From assembly GCA_028456385.1 (NCBI GenBank), contig JALNQF010000021.1:186001-250000 (forward strand): DNA of 64,000 nucleotides, given 5' to 3'. Below the pieces are notes generated by a model. That model was not told where the DNA came from, did no database searches, and saw nothing but the letters and a program-made list of their open reading frames with translations. A program made the translations under genes and the position numbers. This stretch comes from Ophiosphaerella korrae. Lineage: Eukaryota > Ascomycota > Dothideomycetes > Pleosporales > Phaeosphaeriaceae. Shown piece by piece: positions 57,125 to 64,000 of this stretch. Each line of letters begins with the position of its first letter. Within the stretch, counting starts at the first letter, position 1.

Positions 57125-57877
57125 CTAGTAATTCCCCATTATGAAATAGGGTATATGATGCTTACATTTATAGTAGTACTGCACTCTCCATATTATCCAA
57201 ATACGAAATCCTACCCAACCTTGACTTAACCTAGTAGTAATTGAGTCCCGTACCTTGCGGTCCCGTATAGCATTGTACTTTGCGTAAAGCGCGAAGCACT
57301 CCTGCATCGAGTTTTTTGGCGCATTTTGAATGTCCACGGCACCGTCCCCTCCTGCGTAGTTTGCGCCGTATTGTAGGCTGTAGACTTGTGATGTTCCGGG
57401 CACAGTGTATGTGGTGTTGTCGATGCCGGGACGTTCGATTGTTACGCCGCCGGGTCCCTGGGTTGTGGGTGTTGTTGGTGATGATGACGAGGCGGACTGA
57501 GTTGACGTAGGCAATGCGATGGTCAGTGTCGCACGTGCTGAGCCGTCTATTGTCGTTGTTACTGTGACTGGATGGCTACGTGATAATCAGCATGGTAAAA
57601 TTTCTCCACTCGCATTTCCCCCTGCCCCCCCCCCCTCTCTCTCTCTTTCTCACACACATACACACACATATACACACACTTACGTTTGTCCCTACGATGG
57701 CGACGCGTCTCCAGTCTTCTTCGATAGCACTTTCGACAAGACGCCCCCGAGCACTGCGCTGATAATGACAAGCACTGTCACCCTCCCCACACCCAGCGCT
57801 AGCGTCACCCGGACCCAACCACGACCCAGATTTAGTAACCATACCCCTATCACGACCCAGCCTGGGTGGCCATACAC
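57125..57877 (-). CDS. Membrane protein with Ser/Thr-rich region, 3' part lost
   Basis: Exon 57877-57696 contains a hydrophobic helix (VTVLVIISAVLGGVLSKV) followed by basic residues. It joins at a GTAGGG donor, over a 120 bp intron with a (CA)n/(CT)n microsatellite, to the exon from 57575, and restores DASPSHPVTVTTTIDG. The extracellular part is Ser/Thr-rich (STQSASSSSPTTPTTQ) and then shows SLQYGANYAGGDGAVDIQNA and MQECFALYAKYNAI. This resembles the start of the cysteine-containing extracellular domain of fungal single-pass proteins. After RDRK a GTACGG donor (57253) begins what should be an intron, but no further family exon can be found. The frame otherwise runs into unrelated sequence ending at 57125. 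Probably truncated. Confidence 0.5.
57610..57683. repeat. Compound microsatellite (C)n-(CT)n-(CA)n
   Basis: A run of C, then CTCTCT, then CACACATA units, inside the predicted 120 bp intron of the membrane protein gene. Confidence 0.9.
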
Positions 57878-57978
57878 CCATTTACCAGCCTAATAGAGTA
57901 TAGCTCTCTGGTCAAAAGATTGGATTGACGATGTCGACTACAGAGTGATTGTTCGAGGTCTACTTATACCCCAGAGCT

Positions 57979-58158
57979 GAGTCACCTCCGTGACTCTACC
58001 TAGCAGAGTCGCAGAGTACGTACTCTGTCGACCCTGTCCTCCAAAGGCAACAGAGTTCGTCACGCGACGTGTCATGTGATGTCCCACGGGTCAACCGCCC
58101 GCTTAGCAGCCAATCAAGAGTGGCCGGGTTATGACCCACCCGCCTAGTGACTCTTGAT
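57979..58158. repeat. Cluster of perfect palindromes upstream of the membrane protein gene
   Basis: Three perfect inverted repeats in 180 bp: 57979-57996 (arms GAGTCAC/GTGACTC, 4 bp loop), 58012-58027 (CAGAGTAC/GTACTCTG, no loop), and 9 bp arms at 58113-58121 and 58150-58158 (ATCAAGAGT/ACTCTTGAT). They lie in the promoter side of the minus-strand gene. Confidence 0.8.
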
Positions 58159-58159
58159 G

Positions 58160-59350
58160 AGGTGCAGCCGTAACAGAATACTAGACTGCTAGAGGTATTT
58201 GAGATTATTAAGTTTTGGAAGCTAGAATCTCCCCAGCAAGACTATCCGATATTTATTCTAGATAAATATCGCCTTATAGGTTTACTTTGGGGTTTTTGTG
58301 GTGCCGAATATATTATATTACCGTACGATTCAAAATACCGGCCGGCTACGGCGAGTTTAATAGTAGTACTGATTAATTCAGGGATAGAGATCATCTTTTA
58401 AGGCCGAAATAATAGTACTAGCGGCCTACAGTTCATTCCTGCGATGACGCGGCGAGTATTTATATACTAGTATTTCACGGATTTATGTCAAAACCCGAGC
58501 GATGTTGAGGAAATATATAAAAGCGCTCTTCCCAAACGGAACCTCGGCGCCCGGCCTACCTGATGTGGAACTTTTCTAAGAAACCTCAACTGGAAACCTG
58601 GGCCAAAAGCATAAGGAGCTTACGCAGTGGGCGACGGTAAGGGCTATCTATGCATGGTAATAACGCAAGCTTGGAAGCAGGAAATACGGTATGCGGATCT
58701 CCATAGAATTTTCCGAATTGTAGGTCTCGAGCTAATACGGGTCTAGCAAAAGCAGCAGGAATAGAGTAGGTTGGAAGCGGCCAAATTACAAGTTTGGATT
58801 TGGGAGAATGCGCATAATTTAGCTGGAGCTTTTAGCTATTGGGATTACCTTTGGCGGGAGGAAGGGAAGAACCTGTTATTGGATGCAAAAAGAGCAGATG
58901 ATCGTGTGTTAAAACCATCTAAAAGCGAATTTGCTTTAGAAATGGTTGGACAGCTTAAACCACTGAAACTAAAAGAAAGGCTGTTGAATAAGTCGCAAAA
59001 CTAGCCTGCTCTAGAAGCAGGGAAACTTTTGTGCAACATGATGTGGATCAATGTTTCGGGAAGTGGAGCGAGGAGACGCGCTAGTGTCTGTGGGGTTCGG
59101 CTTGATGGGATCGTCGTATCATGCCAAACAAATAGGTGGCATTCGGGGACGAAATCCTGTCAGTCTTATAACTTGCGCACGGCCTAGAGCTAATACCGGT
59201 AGATATTCAGCAGCTTCTGTACGATGGAGATAAACGAGGAAATGTTATGGATAACTCGGCGATCTCTATTAATGAGAGGTCCCAGAACTAGGACCGTTGA
59301 GTAGTTATCTGGCTCGCTAACTCAATCGGCCGTCCGATCCAACAGTTTGT
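58160..59350. other. Decayed sequence, possible repeat relic
   Basis: Contains a 77-codon plus-strand frame (58771-59004; VWIWENAHNLAGAFSYWDY) which looks protein-like but has no recognisable family. The surroundings are AT-rich with TA-rich stops. Confidence 0.3.
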
Positions 59351-59357
59351 ACGAACC

Positions 59358-59456
59358 GACAGGCTGTCTGAATCGACAGACTATGTGAATCTACAGTCTG
59401 TCCGATTCATCAGGTTCTCCGTTCACCAGGGGCTGTCCGACTCATCGGGCTCTCCA
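59358..59456. repeat. 17 bp degenerate minisatellite
   Basis: Six consecutive units of 16-19 bp following the pattern GACAGGCTGTCTGAATC, with differences between units. No coding or transposon context is clear. Confidence 0.75.
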
Positions 59457-59806
59457 GTGTGTGACCAAAATAACGCCCGGCTCACTTTCGACTCGCTACG
59501 GTTAAACTTTCAAAAAAAAAAGTATTTCTCATGACATCATGTCGTAATCTTCATGTCTCGACGTGGTGCAATATCTGTGCACACTTACTTGCTCAACTAA
59601 TAAAATTGTGAGAAGCATCCCAGCTGTGGAAAGAGGCTTTGAACGATCTGAGCTCGACCTTGTTGCTGAGTCTTCTCATCCGGATGAGCTCCAGCAGCAT
59701 ACGGATGGCCTCAAAGTGTATTCTCCATTCCTGACAGCAGCTTCCTTACCGGAATTGGCATATACACTGCTTAGCAGTGCATATCTTTTGCTCCCCACGA
59801 GATCTT

Positions 59807-61469
59807 TCATGTATTAGATTTAGTGCTGGTGAAAGACATCATTGCCGCATCGCCAAAGGACATCTCATACGAGGGAATGGAATTAGGATCCAACATTTCA
59901 GTGAGATCCTGGTCGGATACGTTGTAGAGGCTAGCGTCGTGTTCGACAAGAGGCAAAAACACATCAACTTGTGAACCACAGAAGAAGCCATCAGTTTGGG
60001 GAAATTGATGGCTTGCCCCAGAGTTGGGTGTAATCGAAAACGAAGGCGGTGGTTTTAACAAAGTCTGTTGCCTCTGGCTGACACTTATACTATCGATAGA
60101 GTAAGTACGATCCTTGTGGCGCTTTCTTGACGGCGTCCCATCTTGGTGCTCTGTCTCCCAATCCAAGGTCTGTCTCTTAGTCATGACATCGCTGAGAGTA
60201 TAACGCGGTGATGAAGAATCCATTGCCTTAGAGCTAAGACCGGATCGAAAACTGCTGGGTACACTGCTCCCCGTCGAAGGTGTATTCTCTAATCCGGAAG
60301 ATGACCTGGTTGACCCTGTGCTTCCTGGTGTTGCTCGCTTTGGTGTGCTTCTCGGCATCGAATCAGAATTGCTATCTGCTTGCCAGCGCAATTTATGGAA
60401 TATATCCAATACGACTTTTTGTATACTCGCTTCTTCTACCTGGTGCGTGATTCCTGGGAATTCGGCGCAGATTGACTGAGCTATCCGCTGCGCGGCCTTT
60501 TCTGGTGTCGCTTGGAGGCGAGTCTCGTCGACAACTAGTTAGGTGTTCGTGTTAGCTTTGTTATGTTCAATATTATGCATATATCTCATACTTCGATCGG
60601 ATCTTATGACAGTGAGATCCTGCAAATTGAAGAAAACTAGGGATTTCTTACATGGACTTCCTGGCCTTTCGGAATCTGGAAACAGGATGTTGTAGATGCG
60701 ATACCATTTATCTTCACGGCACAACAAGACACGCATATCCATCTCTTTCTTCTGTTGCGCGGTGACATAATATTTTGGGCCAGTGTCTGTTCTGATGGGA
60801 CACCATTCCTCCTGGATGTAGTGTTTCTTTACATCCATCTGTCTCAAAGGTAGCTAAGCACCGTTGGCAACGGAGAGGTTCCGTGTGTCTTCTCTTGAGA
60901 TGCTGTCTATCTTTGGTGTCAGTAACAACGGGTGAAGCAAGTGGATAAAAGAACAATTCACTTAAAAACGGAAACACAGTGGTCCCTTACTTTAGCCTGT
61001 CAATCTTGTCGTATCCAGATTTAGAGCATTCTCGTAAGGCGTGTGGGTACTTGACGGCAAACGGACAAGCAAGGCGTCTCTCAGCGTCAAGTTCGCTGGG
61101 ATTCAACATGTCCACTTCTGACCGTTCTTGCTCAGCATAATTTGTTGGAGGGGTTTTGGGGCGGCTCGTAGAAGCCCTGAGCAGCCTTGTAGAGTATACA
61201 TCTCCTGATTCGCTTGCCGAGAATTGATTTCGATGCTGATTGTCAGGTGCAGAGGAAGCGGCGTTGGGATCGAGTACTAGGGCGTCATTATAGGCAATTG
61301 GGCCCATGGACGGTTGGGTATCGAGGCCGTCAGCAGTGAACGGAGCTCTTATTATTGATGTCGGTTCGAGCGGAGGCATTCTGTGATTATCCATGTGGGA
61401 CCGAATAGCACCGGCACGGGCTGCTCGATCAAGGTGGTCCTGGTTACTCGATGCACCGTTATTTTGCAT
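59807..61469 (-). CDS. C2H2-type fungal zinc-finger protein with an unexplained frame break
   Basis: Exon 61469-60991 starts MQNNGASSNQDHLDR and ends with ACPFAVKYPHALRECSKSGY; an 84 bp intron (60907-60990) follows, then KQHLKRRHTEPLRCQRC. This is the fungal pattern CPFxxxxPxxxxxC..., H-x3-H, C-x2-C seen in a common family of C2H2-like proteins. From about 60860 the family sequence continues one frame over (DVKKHYIQEEWCPIRTD, then KEMDMRVLLCREDKWYRIY, then FPDSERPGSP). It then crosses a 117 bp intron (60535-60651) to FVDETRLQATPEKAAQRIAQ and ends at 59807. Without the break the sum of exons is 1462 nt, one more than a multiple of three. So there is a surplus base, a missed micro-intron or a frameshift. 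Function unknown; possibly nuclear. Confidence 0.6.
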
Positions 61470-62099
61470 TATATTCTTTTTGCTAACATGCAAAATTAGC
61501 GGGGACAATTCCAGGCCCAAAGAAAAGCGAGATAGAAGATGTATAGCTAGAAGAGCATCTGAATGTAAAAGCAGGCGCAGATAGAAAGGAGGAAATTGGG
61601 ACACCTTGGGGAGGGCATAACGAGATTCGGCGGGAGTTGTTCACAGGTTTTCAAAGGCGGCTGTAGGCGGTCGAGGCGGGGAGCTCGACTAAACGAAAAT
61701 AAGGATGTTGACCCGGCAACGGCGGGGCTAGGTTGACCCAGCAACCCGCAGCTTGCGCGGGCTGTAACCCGTATTCCATGCCTTTTTGTGGGCCTTCTAC
61801 ACATTGTGTTCAATGCCAGGAGCCAGAACCAATGTGTTCCTGTGACTACCATTTTACACTCAGATATGAAGAGGCACACAGCGCAAATATGCCCGTTTCC
61901 CATACCCTCAAGCGCATTGCGCGTACACAGCACAATGGCTCCTTGCCGCTGCAAAGCTCGAGGTCGAGAGAGCAGGCGTAAATTAAAAGCCTCTGTTTCC
62001 TGCTGCTTGATTATCTCGCTTCGTCTCACGGTTGTCTCGTATCATCGCCTAAGCCCAACAACTTAATTTTTGTGCGAGTGAGACAAAGGCTTTTTACCT
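61470..62099. other. Divergent spacer
   Basis: Promoter region of the C2H2-type gene and of the following plus-strand gene. No further gene is supportable. Confidence 0.35.
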
Positions 62100-62817
62100 A
62101 TGGCGGAGCGTGCTTCGATCAAAACAGTAGCGCCAGAGAGAATAGTCCGGTTTTTTATTGCGAAAAAGAAGGCTGTTTTTTGTCTTCACACTATATCCAT
62201 TACGGCTGAAGAGAGCGACCTGGATATCGTACAGAAGATTCGTGACGTATGGAAGAGGGAGAATGGGCGCAGCACATCTGGCTCAGGTACACGTAAGCAA
62301 CAGTCCGACCGAGCGACACAAGTATAAGATAAGGTGTTATGGATCCTGGCTCTAGCGAACCTGTGCTTTGGCGATCCTATTCACTAGTCCAAATTCTTTG
62401 TATGATCAAATACTGATCTCTCCTCTCCAGCCGTCGTTCACGTCTGAGCTAGATGCAGAGTCGCAAGCACCACGCTTCTATTACGTGCGATCAATCACGA
62501 AAGACGAACTGCTAACGCACCTCTTCCATAACCCATCTCTCCTGCACCCCTCATCTAACAGCATCGGCAATTATCTTCCTCAAGACTTTCAAAACAGCGG
62601 AAAAGAACGGTTCTACCAATCGGCGCTGTGCGTGTATTTGAGTCTTGACTGTAGACTCGTTTCACTTTGGCTTTTTACTGCTTTAGGTATAAGTATTGCT
62701 GCTTCTATTTCTGTTGGCTTTGGCATGGCGAACTTCAATGCTGGGCTTAATGTTGGGTCTTATACGTTGTCCGTGTTGTCTGCGGTACAAGGGCTTTTGG
62801 TTTTGTGGGTAATGTGA
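62100..62817 (+). pseudogene. Probable broken fungal membrane protein gene
   Basis: The first part (62100-62327) encodes FFIAKKKAVFCLHTISI and DLDIVQKIRDVWKRENG. A second part, in another frame (about 62383-62817), encodes FYYVRSITKDELLTHLFHNP followed by two hydrophobic helices (LVSLWLFTALGISIAASIS and YTLSVLSAVQGLLVLWVM). Together they resemble a widespread fungal family with an N-terminal CLHT motif and paired C-terminal membrane helices. The middle part (usually another 150 or more residues) is missing and no good splice pair joins the two frames, so I read it as a deletion-broken copy. An intact gene with unseen introns is possible. Confidence 0.4.
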
Positions 62818-64000
62818 TGAGGTGCTGCTGGTGCTGGAGGAAGATGCAAAAGTAAATATCTTGAGACTCTAGAGTTCCGTCGAAATAGTACCTGAACAGG
62901 AAAGACAAGAATAACCTCCTGGATTTGCTCGCTCGGAGACAATAAATTTAGCTTTGAATTCCCTTTCTTTGAAAGAATATCATTTCTTACTCCATTCAAT
63001 GCTATATTACTTCCTGAGATGCCGTCACAACCCAATTACATTGCAATCTCCGCAACCAGAATCACACATCCGCCACGCCGAACCTATCGACATTCTCGCT
63101 ATTGTTACATTCTCTTACTCCCCGATGAAGCGGCATTCGCCGGGTCCTAATTATTAATGGCTATGGTCCCATTCTGGCTCCGCTGGAGTCCGTTTCCGAT
63201 ATCCCCTAACACGGATTATCTCCTTGCCGTCAACTCTTATATCTCATACTGTAAGCAAGGCGCTACTACATTACTTATTCATCCGCTGTAGAGCTAGTTC
63301 AGCCAAACTGTCTATATGTACATACCACACAGAATACAATCATCCTCAATATCAACCTCCTGCTTACATCTACTCAGATTGTATCTAGCAAGTTGCTATT
63401 GAGATTGTTATTCTATAGTTAGTTATAGAATTGGAGCTTGTGTCTTTACATCGAATCTTTCCCCATATCCCAGAACAGACCAAAACTCTGTGCGCCAGTT
63501 TGCAAGTGAAGCGGTTGCTTTGAAGCGTCCGGTGTGGGGCCTGGAGCAGTCAGCAATAGCTCTTTCCATGTTAGTGCAATGACTTCGCTCATTCGTGCAA
63601 CCGACCGCTTGTCCGTGACTTCCAGCCACATCGCTTGAAGTTTTCTCGATTGTGATGATCACGCCTTTAAGCTTGGTTTCTGACCGCGGCACAAATGGTG
63701 TTGGGATCCCGTAGGCGTTTGCGGCCATGCCTTGCCTTGCCTTGCCTTGAATCGGTCATATCTTGAGCACCTCGTACTCGGGAAGATGAGCTTCACTAGC
63801 AGAGGTATTGCTTCTCATGCTCCTCCGACAAGCCGGGATCTGTTGAGAATTGGTATGGCGCTCTGGAAAAAGCATCGGAAGTAGGTGTGAAACAGTTATG
63901 GAACAGCTTGAATTAAGGTTTGAGTGACGGGGGAAAGTGTTCCCAAGGCACATGATTGGAGAGGCCCACAAGGTTTAGGAGTAGCTCCAACACACAACTG
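62818..64000. other. Right-edge spacer
   Basis: No supportable gene. A (CCTTG)n-like run (CCTTGCCTTGCCTTGCCTTG) occurs at 63730-63749. Short frames here lack features. Confidence 0.35.

Noticed and set aside
57559..57881. Minus-strand Arg/Cys/Val-rich frames through the CA/CT microsatellite
   Set aside because: They read through the predicted intron repeat; the frame with the membrane helix and a phase-matched GTAGGG donor is preferred.

Overview
This 64 kb window reads as nuclear DNA of a filamentous ascomycete (Pezizomycotina; a Dothideomycete such as a Pleosporales species would fit, but the sequence alone cannot fix the genus). The evidence is short 44-120 bp GT-AG introns with CTGAC/CTAAC branch sites, single-copy fungal genes such as RIX1, YPP1, MMM1 and VPS45, a Zn2Cys6 regulator, and mariner, Tad-type LINE and Copia relics decayed in a way that looks like repeat-induced point mutation (RIP). 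Exon boundaries were assembled by eye from reading frame, splice signals and family consensus; no alignment or RNA data were used.

Layout. (1) 1-5.1 kb, minus strand: three related genes of an unrecognised family (a repeated module, and in two of them a C-terminal coiled coil). (2) 6.1-6.5 kb: cyanovirin-N lectin. (3) 7.3-8.6 kb: a Tc1/mariner element with TA target site, terminal inverted repeats and a broken transposase. (4) 9.6-11.4 kb: secreted glucoamylase (GH15 + CBM20). (5) 12.3-41.9 kb: a dense, apparently intact core block. It holds an unknown protein, RIX1, YPP1, a poly-Thr zinc-cluster-like protein, an SDR, a small membrane protein, MMM1, a WHIM-type chromatin protein, a BAR protein, a Zn2Cys6 factor, VPS45, an NAD(P)-binding protein and a copper amine oxidase. 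(6) 42-64 kb: an accessory, decayed region with a truncated LINE, an APH-type kinase gene, a conserved gene with a one-base frameshift, ankyrin and TPR relics, a pseudogene with two RIP-like stops, a PD-(D/E)XK nuclease-like gene, a Copia fragment, a truncated membrane protein gene, minisatellites and a C2H2-type gene with a frame break.

Working together. The core genes are mostly housekeeping: ribosome biogenesis (RIX1), plasma-membrane PI4-kinase assembly (YPP1), ER-mitochondria tethering (MMM1), vesicle fusion (VPS45), membrane curvature (BAR) and chromatin (WHIM). They are neighbours rather than a pathway, and no biosynthetic cluster is evident. The accessory right side contains relics of the kind found in fungal NLR-like and nuclease-like repertoires. 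The most unfamiliar element is the tandem family at the left edge.
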